Source of the DNA: Azonexus sp.
GTDB taxonomy: Bacteria > Pseudomonadota > Gammaproteobacteria > Burkholderiales > Rhodocyclaceae
DNA length: 33,474 nucleotides
Direction of reading: 5' to 3'
Assembly (NCBI GenBank): GCA_030691385.1
Contig: JAUYEI010000089.1
Location: forward strand, 1-33,474
The notes under the pieces were generated by a model. That model worked only from the letters and a program-made list of their open reading frames with translations. It had not been told where the DNA came from and did no database searches. Both the position numbers and the translations under genes were made by a program. The number at the start of each line of letters is the position of its first letter. Position 1 is the stretch's first letter. Of this stretch, positions 1 through 8,236 are shown piece by piece.

Positions 1-1700
1 GCCTGGAATTCGCCGATGCGGTTCGGCGGAATGGCCAGCACGTAGCGTTCCTGCGATTCGTTGGACCAGATTTCGGCCGGCGACATGCCCGGCTCTTCGG
101 TCGGCACCTTGCGCAGATCGAAAATGGCGCCGACGCCGCCAGAGTGGGCCAGCTCCGGCAGGGCGTTGGAAACGCCGCCGGCACCGACGTCGTGCACCGA
201 CAGGATCGGATTGTTCTTGCCCATCTGCCAGCAGCGGTCGATGACTTCTTGTGCCCGCCGCTGGATTTCCGGGTTGCCGCGCTGCACCGAGGCGAAATCG
301 AGGTCTTCGGCGTTCGAGCCGGCCGTCATCGACGAGGCGGCACCGCCGCCCAGACCGATCAGCATGCCGGGGCCGCCTAGCTGGACGAACTTGGTGCCGA
401 CCGGGAAGGTTTCGTCCTTGAACGACTGCTCGGCCTGGATGCTGCCCAGACCGCCGGCGATCATGATCGGCTTGTGGTAGCCGCGCACCATGCCGGCGAC
501 GTCCTGCTCGTAGGTGCGGAAATAGCCGGTCAGGTTCGGACGGCCGAATTCGTTGTTGAAAGCCGCGGCGCCAATCGGGCCTTCGAGCATGATGTCGAGG
601 GCCGAGGCGATGCGCGACGGGCGGCCGTAGGCGCGCTGTTCCGTGGTCTCCCAAGGCTGCTGGGCATCGGGCAGGTTCAGGTTGGAAACCGAGAAACCAC
701 AGAGGCCGGCCTTCGGCTTGGGACCCTTGCCGGTGGCGCCCTCGTCGCGGATTTCGCCGCCGGAGCCGGTCGAGGCACCGGGGAACGGGGAAATGGCCGT
801 CGGGTGATTGTGCGTCTCGACCTTGGTCAGGATATGGGTCAGCTCTTCCTTGTAGCTGTAGCCGCGGTCGGCATCCGGGTAAAAACGCTGGATGGTCGCG
901 CCTTCGATGATCGAGGCGTTGTCGGCATAGGCCATGACCGTGCCTTGCGGCGCGGCGGCATGGGTTTCGCGGATCATGCCGAACAGGGTCTTGTCCTTGG
1001 CCTGCCCGTCGATGACCCAGGAGGCGTTGAAAATCTTGTGGCGACAGTGTTCGGAATTGGCCTGGGCGAACATCATCAGCTCGACGTCGGTCGGATTGCG
1101 GCCGGCCTTGGTAAACACGTCGAGCAGGTAGTCGATTTCGTCGTCGGAAAGCGCCAGACCGAGCGAACTGTTGGCGTCGACCAGCGCGGCCTTGCCGCCG
1201 GTCAGCACATCGACGGTATTGAGCGGCTTCGGCGCGAAGTGGCGGAACAGTTCGCCGGCAGCCTCGAAACCAGGCAGCACGGATTCGGTCATCCGGTCGT
1301 GCAGCAGGCCGGCGACGATCTTCTTTTCGTCGGCGGTCAGGGCGCGACCGCCCTTGACCACGACGTGGAAGGCGATGACGCGCTCGATGCGCTCGATGGC
1401 ATCAAGGTCGCAGTTCCAGGCGATGTCGGTGGCCTTCGACGACCACGGCGAAATGGTGCCGATGCGCGGCGCGACGAGGAGCAATTCGCCCGCATCGCTG
1501 CCGGCCGCCTTCTCTTCCAGCAGCGTTGCCAGCCTGGCGCGCTCGTCGGCATTCAGCGCACGCTTTTGCGCCACCACATGCCAGTAATCGGCGGCCACCG
1601 ACTCGATGTCCGCCACGGCCGCGACCAGGCGGGCTTGCAGGCGTTGCAGGCGGAAGGCGGAAAAGGCGGCGTCGCCCTTGAGGCAAAGAATGTCGGCCAT
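1..1700 (-). CDS. purL: Phosphoribosylformylglycinamidine synthase (PurL), N-terminal part
   Basis: FGAM synthase, the fourth step of cytosolic purine biosynthesis, converting FGAR to FGAM with ATP and glutamine. The reading frame starts at the ATG at 1700 (protein begins [16 protein letters not shown]) and stays open to the window edge, giving about 566 of the roughly 1300 residues usual for the large proteobacterial enzyme. The N-terminal domain is followed near residue 213 by the family signature [11 protein letters not shown], and then by [18 protein letters not shown] of the first AIRS-like ATP-binding domain. A glycine-rich GGLGS segment and [14 protein letters not shown] follow. The C-terminal glutaminase domain lies outside the window. 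Identification is firm; only the C-terminus is unseen. The plus-strand ORFs over it are antisense shadows. Confidence 0.97.
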   Translation of the reverse strand, partial: MADILCLKGDAAFSAFRLQRLQARLVAAVADIESVAADYWHVVAQKRALNADERARLATLLEEKAAGSDAGELLLVAPRIGTISPWSSKATDIAWNCDLDAIERIERVIAFHVVVKGGRALTADEKKIVAGLLHDRMTESVLPGFEAAGELFRHFAPKPLNTVDVLTGGKAALVDANSSLGLALSDDEIDYLLDVFTKAGRNPTDVELMMFAQANSEHCRHKIFNASWVIDGQAKDKTLFGMIRETHAAAPQGTVMAYADNASIIEGATIQRFYPDADRGYSYKEELTHILTKVETHNHPTAISPFPGASTGSGGEIRDEGATGKGPKPKAGLCGFSVSNLNLPDAQQPWETTEQRAYGRPSRIASALDIMLEGPIGAAAFNNEFGRPNLTGYFRTYEQDVAGMVRGYHKPIMIAGGLGSIQAEQSFKDETFPVGTKFVQLGGPGMLIGLGGGAASSMTAGSNAEDLDFASVQRGNPEIQRRAQEVIDRCWQMGKNNPILSVHDVGAGGVSNALPELAHSGGVGAIFDLRKVPTEEPGMSPAEIWSNESQERYVLAIPPNRIGEFQ

Positions 1701-1732
1701 GGGATGAATTCGGCGGTAGCGGAAAGGGCGAA

Positions 1733-1738
1733 ATTATA
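1733..1738 (-). promoter_or_regulatory. Probable -10 element of the purL promoter
   Basis: On the minus strand a perfect TATAAT lies 33 bp upstream of the purL ATG. No good -35 hexamer is seen 16-18 bp further upstream, so the call rests on the -10 alone. Confidence 0.45.
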
Positions 1739-1802
1739 CCCGAGCCCGGCCCTCCCCTCGGCCTAATCCGGAAGGCAACAGGGCAATCGCACGAATGCCC
1801 AC

Positions 1803-2010
1803 TCCCTCCCCTTCAAGGGGGTGAAGGCGGGGTTTCGCAGAGCACTGCTCTGCGCCGCCTGAACGGGCTGGCTATGCAAAGCCAGCCCTCCGGCTGGGGT
1901 GGGGATGGGTTTCATTGGCTGATTCCGTAGCCAAACCCATCCCCCTCCCTGCCTCCCCCTTGAAGGGGGAGGAGAAGTCCGCGACCTCCCCCGGCAAAGG
2001 GGAGGAGAAA
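1803..2010. repeat. Palindromic CCTCCCC-TTCAAGGGG repeat cluster
   Basis: Short palindromes of the type CTCCCCCTTGAAGGGGGAG flank GGGGATGGGTTT and its inverse AAACCCATCCCC. The same arms recur at 21281-21383. The left part also has GCAGAGCACTGCTCTGC and GGCTGGCT...AGCCAGCC hairpins. It behaves like a REP/BIME-type intergenic repeat. With the repeat at 2081-2116 it fills most of the 568-bp gap between purL and the next gene; 2117-2268 shows nothing recognisable. Confidence 0.75.
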
Positions 2011-2080
2011 ATCACAACGGTGCTCATTCAGTTGCCCGGTGGAACTTGGTTCGACGGGCCACCAATGAAAACCCCGAATC

Positions 2081-2116
2081 CCACGGTCAACCGGAAAAAA
2101 TGGCCAAAAATGAAAT
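2081..2116 (+). repeat. Dispersed 36-bp repeat (core CGGTCAACCGG), copy 1
   Basis: CCACGGTCAACCGG is followed by an A-rich tract, TGGCC, a second A-rich tract and TGAAAT. It is a consensus-like copy of the repeat family found throughout this window, here about 150 bp upstream of the DUF3348 gene. Confidence 0.85.
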
Positions 2117-2268
2117 CCGCCTTGCCGCCCGAATCGCGCACCTCATGCGGATGCCCGACGCCGTCCGCCGGCATCGCTGCTCGCACAACGGCAAACGCAG
2201 ACCGCTGACCGCGTCGCAAAGTTGTAGTAGCCTTGCCAGCCCTTTCGACGTCGAACCAGGTCATGATC

Positions 2269-3045
2269 ATGACGCGTGAATTGCAACGCGCCACCTTCAA
2301 TCGCTCTGCCCTCGTCCGCGTCCTGTCCGACACCCTCCCGGAAGTTCCTGATCCGAAATACGATTTCGGCGAACGGCTCGGGCAGTGGCTGGACTTTTCG
2401 GATGCGCTGACGCTGTTTTCGGTCCTCAATACCGAGGCCGGCAGCGGCACGCCCGTAGCGCCGGCGAACAGCGATCTGCCGGCCCAGCTTACCCGCGTTC
2501 GCGGCCATCTCAGCGATTCGATCCGCAACGACGGCGTTTTCAGCCCCGAGCCGGCGCGCATCCCTTTCCCGACCCCGCTGCCCAATGCCACGCCGGAAAG
2601 CGCCGCCGATTTTTCGCCCTACCACCGCTACTACCTCGCCCACCAGCGCGACATGAATTCCGCCATCACGGCCCTGCGCGCCAATGTCCGCAAGGCGCTG
2701 GCCGGCCAGTCGGCAGCAGGCAAACAGCTAGCCGACCTCGACGCCGCTTTCGAAAAATTTCTGTTCACCCGCGAACGCAACCTGCTGTCGAACATCCCGA
2801 TCATGCTCGGCAAGCGCTTCGACCAGCGCTACACCGAACACCGCGCCGCCCTTGCCAACGAATTTGCCAACGACGGCGCCGACGATCCGACCACCTGGAC
2901 GCAGCCGGGCAGCTGGCTCGAAGCCTTCTGTCACGACGCCCAGACCATGCTGCTCGCCGAACTGGAACTGCGCCTCAAGCCGGTTGCCGGCCTGATCGCC
3001 GCCCTCGGCAGCGCGGCCGAAACCAAGGAAACAAAGCCCCAATGA
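2269..3045 (+). CDS. DUF3348 family protein, first gene of the motor-like operon
   Basis: A 258-residue protein without signal peptide or membrane segment, probably cytoplasmic. It matches what I know of the DUF3348 family: an N-terminal region with LPEVPDPKYDFGERLGQWLDF, a central helical part (FSPYHRYYLAHQRDM) and a conserved-looking RERNLLSNIPIMLGKRFDQR segment. The molecular function is unknown. The ATG at 2269 has an AGG about 8 nt upstream; an ATG at 2263 is the alternative, and a TTG at 2233 is less likely. The stop overlaps the next start (ATGA, 3042-3045), indicating translational coupling to the MotA/TolQ-like gene. Its constant place before the membrane motor genes suggests a cytoplasmic partner or assembly factor, which is an inference. 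Confidence 0.85.
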   Translation: MTRELQRATFNRSALVRVLSDTLPEVPDPKYDFGERLGQWLDFSDALTLFSVLNTEAGSGTPVAPANSDLPAQLTRVRGHLSDSIRNDGVFSPEPARIPFPTPLPNATPESAADFSPYHRYYLAHQRDMNSAITALRANVRKALAGQSAAGKQLADLDAAFEKFLFTRERNLLSNIPIMLGKRFDQRYTEHRAALANEFANDGADDPTTWTQPGSWLEAFCHDAQTMLLAELELRLKPVAGLIAALGSAAETKETKPQ

Positions 3046-5399
3046 ACCGCAATCTCAGTCTCTTCGCCTTCATCTTCGGCCTCTTCGCCGTCGTCTGGGT
3101 CGCCATCGGCTACATCGGCGGCCATTCGCTGGCCTTCTCGGTTTCCTGCATCATCGCCATCGTCTATGTTGCCGGCGCCCTCGAAATGCGCCGTTTCCAC
3201 GCCAACAGCGCGGCGCTGGCCAAGGCACTCGGCAACATTCCGGACGACATCGGCCACCTCGGCGAATGGCTGCAACAAGTACCGGCCGCGCTGCAGAACG
3301 CCGTCCGCCTGCGCATCGAAGGCGAACGCGCCGCCCTGCCCGGCCCCGGCATCACGCCCTACCTCGTCGGCCTGCTGGTTTTGCTCGGCATGCTCGGCAC
3401 CTTCCTCGGCATGGTCGTCACGCTGAATGGCGCCGTGCTGGCGCTGGAAAGCACGACCGACCTGCAAACCATCCGTTCGGCGCTGGCCGCGCCGGTCAAG
3501 GGCCTCGGCGTCGCCTTCGGCACCTCGGTCGCCGGCGTCGCCACCTCGGCCATGCTCGGCCTCATTTCCGCCCTGTGCCGGCGCGACCGCCTGCAAGTCG
3601 GGCAACTGCTCGACAGCAAGATCGCCAGCGTCCTGCGTGATTTTTCGCTCACCCACCAGCGCCAGGAAACCTTCAAGGCCCTGCAGGCGCAAGCCCAGGC
3701 GCTGCCCGAACTGGTCGGCAAGCTCGACGCCATGATGAGCCAGATGGCCGAACAGAGCCGCCTGCTTGGCGAGCAGTTGGCGGCCGGCCAGCAGCGCTTC
3801 CACGACGAAGCCAAGGGCCTGTACACCGATCTGGCCCAGTCCGTCGACCAGTCGCTCAAGGCCAGCCTCAAAGACAGCGCGACGGTCGCCGCCGAGACCA
3901 TCCAGCCCGTCGTCACCGCCACCATGGCGAGCATCGCCGGCGAAACGCGCGGCCTGCACGACAAGCTGTTCGGCACCGTCGAAACCCAGCTCGCCGGCAT
4001 CGCCGGCCAGTTTGCGCAAACCGTGACCACCGTCAGCGACACCTGGACGCAGGCCCTGAGCCACCACGAACAGGTCACCGACACCCAGCACCAGCACCTG
4101 CAAAGCGCGCTCACCGCCTACGCCGAGACCTTCGAGCAACGCGCCACGACGCTGCTCGCCTCGGTCGAAACCACACAAGCCAAGTTGCAAGCCGACGCCG
4201 CGCAACAGCACACCTTGCTGGCCGAAACCACCGCCGCCAGCCAGCGGCAACTGGCCGCCACGCTGGCCAGCCAGTTCGACGGCGTCACCAGCCGCCTCGA
4301 CCAGGCCGTCAGCCAGGTCGCCGACACCTTCGGCGAACGAACCCAGGCGCTGCTCACCGCCATCGACGCCAGCCACGCCGCCTTCGCCCAGACCACGCAG
4401 GCCCAGCAGGCAGCGATCAGCGAGCAGGTCGCCGGCCAACTCGACGGCATCGCCCAGCGTTTCGACGGCGCTGTGCAGACGGTGTCCGATACCTGGACCG
4501 GCGCGCTGACCAAGCACGAGCAAGCCAGCGACCGCCTGACGCAAGCGCTGGAACAAACCCAAACCAGCCTCGCCGACACCTTCGCCCAGCGCACTGCCGC
4601 GCTGCTCGCCGACATGCGCGCCTCTCAGTCCAGCTGGCAAACCGAATGGGCGACCGGCGAGCAAACCCGCCAAGCCAGCTTCACCGACGCCCTCGCCGCC
4701 ATGGCCGGCAAGCTCGAAGCGCAATGGCAGCGAGCCGGTCAGGCAACGCTGGCGCAGCAGGAGCAGATCACCAGCACGCTCGGCGAAACGACCCGCGACC
4801 TCGTCGCCACCCATCAGCGCCAGGCCGAAGCGACCATCGCCGAAGTCACCCGCCTCATGCAGACCGCCGCCGAGGCGCCCAAGGCAGCCGCCGAGGTCAT
4901 CGGCCAGCTACGCCATGAACTGTCGGCGAGCATGGCGCGCGACAACAGCCTGCTCGAAGAACGCAGCCGCATCATGGAAACGCTGGGCGCCCTGCTCGAC
5001 GCCATCAACCACGCCTCGACCGAGCAGCGCAGCGCCATCGACGCGCTCGTTGCTTCATCGGCCGACCTGCTCGAACGCGCCGGCAGCCAGTTCGCCGCCA
5101 AGGTCGAAAGCGAAGCCGGCAAGCTGGTCGACATCGGCACCAGCATCACCGGCGGCGCCCTCGAAGTAGCCAGCCTGGGCGAGGCCTTCGGCGCTGCGGT
5201 CAAGCTCTTCGCCGAATCGAACGACAAGATGATGACCGCCCTGCAACGCATCGAAGGCGGGCTGACCAAGTCGCTGACGCGCAGCGACGAGCAGCTTGCC
5301 TACTACGTCGCCCAGGCGCGCGAAATCATCGACCTCAGCATCCTTTCGCAGAAGAAGATGGTCGACGACCTGCAGCGCGTCGCCGTTAGCGAGGCGTAA
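3042..5399 (+). CDS. DUF802 protein: MotA/TolQ/ZorA-like stator with long coiled-coil tail
   Basis: 785 residues. Hydrophobic segments lie at about 5-24, 30-46, 104-130 and 148-178. The last two (LLGMLGTFLGMVVTL and GLGVAFGTSVAGVATSAMLG) look like the pore helices of the MotA/TolQ/ExbB proton-channel family. From about 200 to the end the protein is a long hydrophilic, Ala/Gln/Thr-rich predicted coiled coil with internal repeats. QLAGIAGQFAQTV (316), QFDGVTSRLDQAV (411) and QLDGIAQRFDGAV (466) are related, and VSDTWT recurs at 331 and 481; these fit the repeated DUF802 domain. The N-terminal channel plus long cytoplasmic tail resembles ZorA of the Zorya system. The start overlaps the DUF3348 stop; the next gene begins 2 nt after its stop. 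It probably forms an ion-driven inner-membrane complex with the OmpA-like partner, by inference from the family. Confidence 0.85.
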   Translation: MNRNLSLFAFIFGLFAVVWVAIGYIGGHSLAFSVSCIIAIVYVAGALEMRRFHANSAALAKALGNIPDDIGHLGEWLQQVPAALQNAVRLRIEGERAALPGPGITPYLVGLLVLLGMLGTFLGMVVTLNGAVLALESTTDLQTIRSALAAPVKGLGVAFGTSVAGVATSAMLGLISALCRRDRLQVGQLLDSKIASVLRDFSLTHQRQETFKALQAQAQALPELVGKLDAMMSQMAEQSRLLGEQLAAGQQRFHDEAKGLYTDLAQSVDQSLKASLKDSATVAAETIQPVVTATMASIAGETRGLHDKLFGTVETQLAGIAGQFAQTVTTVSDTWTQALSHHEQVTDTQHQHLQSALTAYAETFEQRATTLLASVETTQAKLQADAAQQHTLLAETTAASQRQLAATLASQFDGVTSRLDQAVSQVADTFGERTQALLTAIDASHAAFAQTTQAQQAAISEQVAGQLDGIAQRFDGAVQTVSDTWTGALTKHEQASDRLTQALEQTQTSLADTFAQRTAALLADMRASQSSWQTEWATGEQTRQASFTDALAAMAGKLEAQWQRAGQATLAQQEQITSTLGETTRDLVATHQRQAEATIAEVTRLMQTAAEAPKAAAEVIGQLRHELSASMARDNSLLEERSRIMETLGALLDAINHASTEQRSAIDALVASSADLLERAGSQFAAKVESEAGKLVDIGTSITGGALEVASLGEAFGAAVKLFAESNDKMMTALQRIEGGLTKSLTRSDEQLAYYVAQAREIIDLSILSQKKMVDDLQRVAVSEA

Positions 5400-5401
5400 C
5401 C

Positions 5402-6046
5402 ATGGAAGACATCGACGCCAGCGTCGACCACAGTACGCCCGTCTGGGCCGTCTTCGGCGACCTCATGGCCGGCCTGCTCGGCGCCTTCGTGCTGATCCTG
5501 GTCGGCGTACTCGGCGTGCAGCTCGAACTGGTCACCAGCCTCGAAGCCGAAATCCAGAAACGCCAGCAGGAAGAACAGCGCCGCGAGGCGCTCGAAAAAG
5601 CCCTGGCCGGCCCCCTCGCCTCTGGCCGCGTGACGCTCAACAACGGCAAGATCGGCATCAGCGGCAACGTGCTCTTCGCGCTCAACTCCGACCAGTTGCA
5701 GCCGGAAGGCAAGCAGCTGCTCAAGAGCCTGTCCCAGCCCATCGCCGCCTACCTCGGCGCCAGCGAACAGATGCTCATGGTCAGCGGCTTCACCGACGAC
5801 ATGCCGGTACGTGGCAGCAACAGCCGCTTCGCCGACAACTGGGAACTCTCCGCCCAACGCGCCCTGACCGTGACGCGCACGCTGATCGATGACGGCGTGC
5901 CCTCGTCATCCATCTTCGCCGCCGCCTTCGGCGCGCAACAGCCGGTCGCCGCCAACACCGACGCCGACGGCCGCGCCCGCAACCGCCGCGTCGAAATGGC
6001 GCCGGTGCCCAAATCCAGGACCAACGGCCAGGAAGCCAATGGCTGA
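5402..6046 (+). CDS. MotB/ZorB-like OmpA-family peptidoglycan-binding protein
   Basis: 214 residues with a single N-terminal transmembrane helix at about 14-40. The helix contains GDLMAGLLGAFVLILV, with Asp20 placed like the ion-carrying aspartate of MotB, TolR and ZorB. A charged linker (50-70) is followed by a C-terminal OmpA-like domain (about 75-205). That domain carries SGFTDDMPV and the terminal ARNRRVEM motif, whose Asp and Arg bind diaminopimelate in this family. It should anchor the DUF802 channel to peptidoglycan in the periplasm. It starts 2 nt after the DUF802 stop and overlaps the DUF2894 start by 8 nt. An ordinary flagellar MotB is less likely because no flagellar genes are nearby and MotA is replaced by the long-tailed protein. 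Confidence 0.9.
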   Translation: MEDIDASVDHSTPVWAVFGDLMAGLLGAFVLILVGVLGVQLELVTSLEAEIQKRQQEEQRREALEKALAGPLASGRVTLNNGKIGISGNVLFALNSDQLQPEGKQLLKSLSQPIAAYLGASEQMLMVSGFTDDMPVRGSNSRFADNWELSAQRALTVTRTLIDDGVPSSSIFAAAFGAQQPVAANTDADGRARNRRVEMAPVPKSRTNGQEANG

Positions 6047-6740
6047 AACGGCGGATATTCAGGCCCAACTCGACGCCCTGCGCAACAGCGGCGCAGCCGA
6101 CCGCGACCCCGTCCGTTTCGCCTACCTCGAAGCACTCACCCGGCGCGCCGCCACGCAACCGGCAACCATCCGTCAATCGCTCAACGCCAGAATCAGCGCC
6201 GCCGCCAACGAACTCGCCAGCCGCCCGGCTCCGGTGCCGGCCGAGATCACCGAGACAAGCTCCGCCAGCCCGCTCGCCGACCTGCTCGCCTACATCAGCG
6301 GACAAGCCCACGACCAGCCGGACGCCAGGCAGCCCGCCAACGACACTTCCACGGTCAACCGGGCTTGCTACGTGGAACGTAAAAATCGCCCAAAATCGAA
6401 AACCGCCTCGGCCGGCCACCGCCAGCAAGGCCCGGAACTAAAGTCCATCGCCATCTTCCGCAACGAGTGGTCCAAGCTCAGCACCGAGCAACAGCTCACC
6501 CAAACCCTCGCCCAGGCCCCGGAAAACGCCGGCCCCATGAACTCCCGGCACCTCGTCCTGCGCAGCCTCGAACGCATGCGCGACATCGCGCCGGACTACC
6601 TGCAAGGCTTCATGTCCTACATCGATACGCTGATCTGGCTCGACCACGCCGACCCGACCAAACCTGTGGCCGGGCGTTCATCGGGGGGCGAGAGAGAGAA
6701 AAAGCCTTTGGCTGCGAAGCGTAGCGCGACGAAGCGGTGA
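6039..6740 (+). CDS. DUF2894 domain protein, last gene of the motor-like operon, with embedded repeat
   Basis: 233 residues, starting at the ATG overlapping the end of the OmpA-like gene. The N-terminal half (AQLDALRNSGAADRDPVRFA, LEALTRRA) and the C-terminal half (FRNEWSKLSTEQQLTQTLAQ, SRHLVLRSLERMRDIAPDYL, ending in FMSYIDTLIWLDHA) fit the DUF2894 family. The function is unknown and no membrane segment is seen, so it is probably cytoplasmic. Residues about 104-121 (STVNR...RKNRPKSK) are encoded by a diverged copy of the dispersed 36-bp repeat, in frame and with an extra ~18 bp inside. The last ~20 residues (GGEREKKPLAAKRSATKR) are basic and look like a tail added from repeat-like DNA. Its position suggests it works with the motor complex, an inference from context. 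Confidence 0.8.
   Translation: MAETADIQAQLDALRNSGAADRDPVRFAYLEALTRRAATQPATIRQSLNARISAAANELASRPAPVPAEITETSSASPLADLLAYISGQAHDQPDARQPANDTSTVNRACYVERKNRPKSKTASAGHRQQGPELKSIAIFRNEWSKLSTEQQLTQTLAQAPENAGPMNSRHLVLRSLERMRDIAPDYLQGFMSYIDTLIWLDHADPTKPVAGRSSGGEREKKPLAAKRSATKR
6349..6402 (+). repeat. Dispersed 36-bp repeat, copy inside the DUF2894 gene
   Basis: CCACGGTCAACCGG is intact, followed by about 18 unrelated bases and then AAAAATCGCCCAAAATCGAAAA, matching the second half of the repeat. It lies in the coding orientation and keeps the frame open. Confidence 0.65.
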
Positions 6741-6781
6741 TCTAACTTCGCTTACCTGACATTGAACCTTGAGCCTTGAAC

Positions 6782-7014
6782 CTTGCAACCTCAGTTGGAC
6801 GTGGCTGATGGTGCGCCCGGGCGGGATGGCCGGCGCGAAACGACGACGCAGCAGGCTCATGCCGGCAAGAAGGAGCGACAAAACCGGGCGCCCGACCAGG
6901 CGTGCCAGCGGCCACGTAGCGCTGTCAGCCAACGGGTGAATCGCCTCGAAGGCGCAAAGGCCTGTATTCAGGCGGCTGGCCAAGGCTGGATAAGCGGTCA
7001 ACTGAGGTTTCAAG
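6782..7014 (+). mobile_element. MITE-like element, copy A
   Basis: A 233-bp non-coding element with terminal inverted repeats of about 19 bp: CTTGCAACCTCAGTTGGAC at the left, and on the right the inverse of CTTGAAACCTCAGTTGACC. Its interior is clearly related to the element at 22371-22613 (shared CGACGACGC, GGCGTGCCAGCGG and similar blocks). No transposase is encoded, so it looks like a non-autonomous element. It occupies most of the 681-bp gap after the motor-like operon; 6741-6781 shows only CCTTGA-rich direct repeats. Confidence 0.65.
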
Positions 7015-7066
7015 CTTGAGTAGATGGACTGGCAGCAAAGGCCACAAACAACCCTTGTAGCCACTC

Positions 7067-7103
7067 CCACGGTCAACCGGAAATTTCGCCGAAAACTGAA
7101 ATT
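7067..7103 (+). repeat. Dispersed 36-bp repeat, copy at 7.07 kb
   Basis: CCACGGTCAACCGG followed by AAATTTCGCCGAAAACTGAAAT. Intergenic, between the MITE-like element and the hairpin element at 7140. Confidence 0.8.
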
Positions 7104-7139
7104 TCGGTCTCGCCGTTAGGGTTCGTAAGGAAATAGCCT

Positions 7140-7254
7140 GGATATTTGGCCGCTGGATCGGGATGCGATGCAAGGCGCGGAGCGCGCCGTATGGCCAGCC
7201 ACACAAGCGATTCGCAATGCCGCAGCGCGCCCGAGCCCAGCGAGCCAAATGTTC
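7140..7254. repeat. Imperfect hairpin element
   Basis: The left end (ATATTTGGCCGCTGG) and right end (CCAGCGAGCCAAATGTT) are imperfect inverted repeats around a ~85-bp GC-rich interior with partial self-complementarity. It lacks a coding signature and may be another small non-autonomous element. 7255-7358 holds nothing recognisable. Confidence 0.4.
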
Positions 7255-7358
7255 AAGTTATTGACGAACGAGCCCTGAGCAGCAAAAAACCGGGCCAAAT
7301 ACATTTGGTTTTTTCATGGCCGAAACGGAAGCGCCTGCCTCCTTGTTGCCCTTTGTTA

Positions 7359-7387
7359 TTGCCGCACCGCATTCACAATGATAAATT
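7359..7387 (+). promoter_or_regulatory. Probable promoter of the FitAB-type operon
   Basis: TTGCCG at 7359-7364 and TAAATT at 7382-7387 are separated by 17 bp, giving a start near 7394 and a short leader before the ATG at 7422. Confidence 0.45.
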
Positions 7388-7407
7388 GCATGCATCGACT
7401 GCATTTT
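7383..7407. promoter_or_regulatory. Candidate autoregulatory operator of the FitAB-type pair
   Basis: AAATTGCA (7383-7390) and TGCATTTT (7400-7407) form a near-perfect inverted repeat with a 9-bp spacer overlapping the -10 and start region. This is where a ribbon-helix-helix antitoxin would be expected to bind. Confidence 0.35.
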
Positions 7408-7421
7408 ACAGGAGTGACGCC

Positions 7422-7676
7422 ATGGCCATGTTAACGGTACGAAACCTGCCCGACGATGTGCACCGCGCCTTGCGGGTGCTGGCTGCACAGCACGGGCGTA
7501 GCGCCGAGGCGGAGGTTCGGGAAATTCTGAGCAACGCGGTCAAACCCGCTGAGCGCCTTCGTTTGGGCGACGCATTGATGGGCCTGAGCCGCCGGATCGG
7601 CTTGACCAACGAAGATATCGAGGCGCTGGATAGCGCTCGGGATACGATGCCCGCCGAGCCGCTGAGGTTCGAATGA
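7422..7676 (+). CDS. FitA/VapB-type ribbon-helix-helix antitoxin
   Basis: 84 residues. The N-terminus MLTVRNLPDDVHRALRVLAA followed by HGRSAEAEVREIL is the ribbon-helix-helix DNA-binding fold of FitA/VapB-like antitoxins. The C-terminal half (MGLSRRIGLTNEDIEALDSA) should wrap and inhibit the PIN toxin. The ATG at 7422 has AGGAG (7410-7414) about 8 nt upstream; an ATG at 7428 is possible. Its stop overlaps the toxin start (ATGA), the usual coupling of such pairs. It is likely to repress its own promoter through the inverted repeat at 7383-7407. A solitary regulator is unlikely given the adjacent toxin. Confidence 0.9.
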   Translation: MAMLTVRNLPDDVHRALRVLAAQHGRSAEAEVREILSNAVKPAERLRLGDALMGLSRRIGLTNEDIEALDSARDTMPAEPLRFE

Positions 7677-8089
7677 TCGTTCTCGATACCAACGTCGTTT
7701 CCGAGACGATGAAGCCGGAACCGAACCCGGCCGTATTGGCCTGGTTGAACGATCAGGTCGCCGAAACGCTTTACCTCTCCAGCGTGACACTCGCCGAATT
7801 GTTGTTCGGCGTTGCCGCCATCCCGGCCGGCCGGCGCAAGGAGCTGTTGTCGCAAACGCTGGACGGTTTGCTGGGTTTGTTCCGCGATCGCGTCTTGCCA
7901 TTCGATATCGACGCGGCGCGCCATTACGCGGAGTTGGCCGTGAGAGTGAGGGAGTCCGGGCGCGGCTTTCCGACGCCTGACGGCTATATTGCCGCCATCG
8001 CTGCATCGCGCGGCTTCATCGTGGCGACACGCGATGTTTCGCCCTTTCAGGCGGCCGGGCTGGCGGTCATCAACCCCTGGCAAGCCTGA
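7673..8089 (+). CDS. FitB/VapC-type PIN-domain ribonuclease toxin
   Basis: 138 residues, a single PIN domain. The acidic residues expected for metal binding are present: Asp5 in MIVLDTNVVSE, Glu42 in TLAELLFG, Asp103 in TPDGYIAAIA and Asp121 in ATRDVSPF. The family cleaves RNA, often tRNA, when not held by its antitoxin. The VSETMKP and NPW near the C-terminus are typical of the FitB subgroup. It starts within the antitoxin stop codon and is intact. The pair sits among repeats and remnants, between the motor-like operon and selO, suggesting an acquired module. Confidence 0.92.
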   Translation: MIVLDTNVVSETMKPEPNPAVLAWLNDQVAETLYLSSVTLAELLFGVAAIPAGRRKELLSQTLDGLLGLFRDRVLPFDIDAARHYAELAVRVRESGRGFPTPDGYIAAIAASRGFIVATRDVSPFQAAGLAVINPWQA

Positions 8090-8236
8090 AGGCTGCATCT
8101 TTCCGGAATACCCCGGCGCGGACCGCGGGAACCAATCCTCCCCGTTCGCATCGAAATTGCTTGAAGCCCCGGCGGCTGGGCGATTTGCGACAAAGTCGCC
8201 ACCGCCCGACACCACTACCGACAAAGCCCGATTTCA

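Noticed and set aside
474-1766. A 430-codon plus-strand ORF over purL
   Set aside because: Shadow of purL, which has signature motifs on the other strand.
2931-4814. A 627-codon minus-strand ORF over the DUF802 gene
   Set aside because: Antisense shadow of a GC-rich coding region: low-complexity Gly/Leu/Gly-rich product, no start signals, while the plus strand has clear domains and coupled neighbours.
2269-6740. Calling the motor-like operon a complete Zorya system
   Set aside because: No ZorC, ZorD helicase or ZorE nuclease is present; the next genes are repeats and a FitAB pair. Only the ZorAB-like motor is supported.
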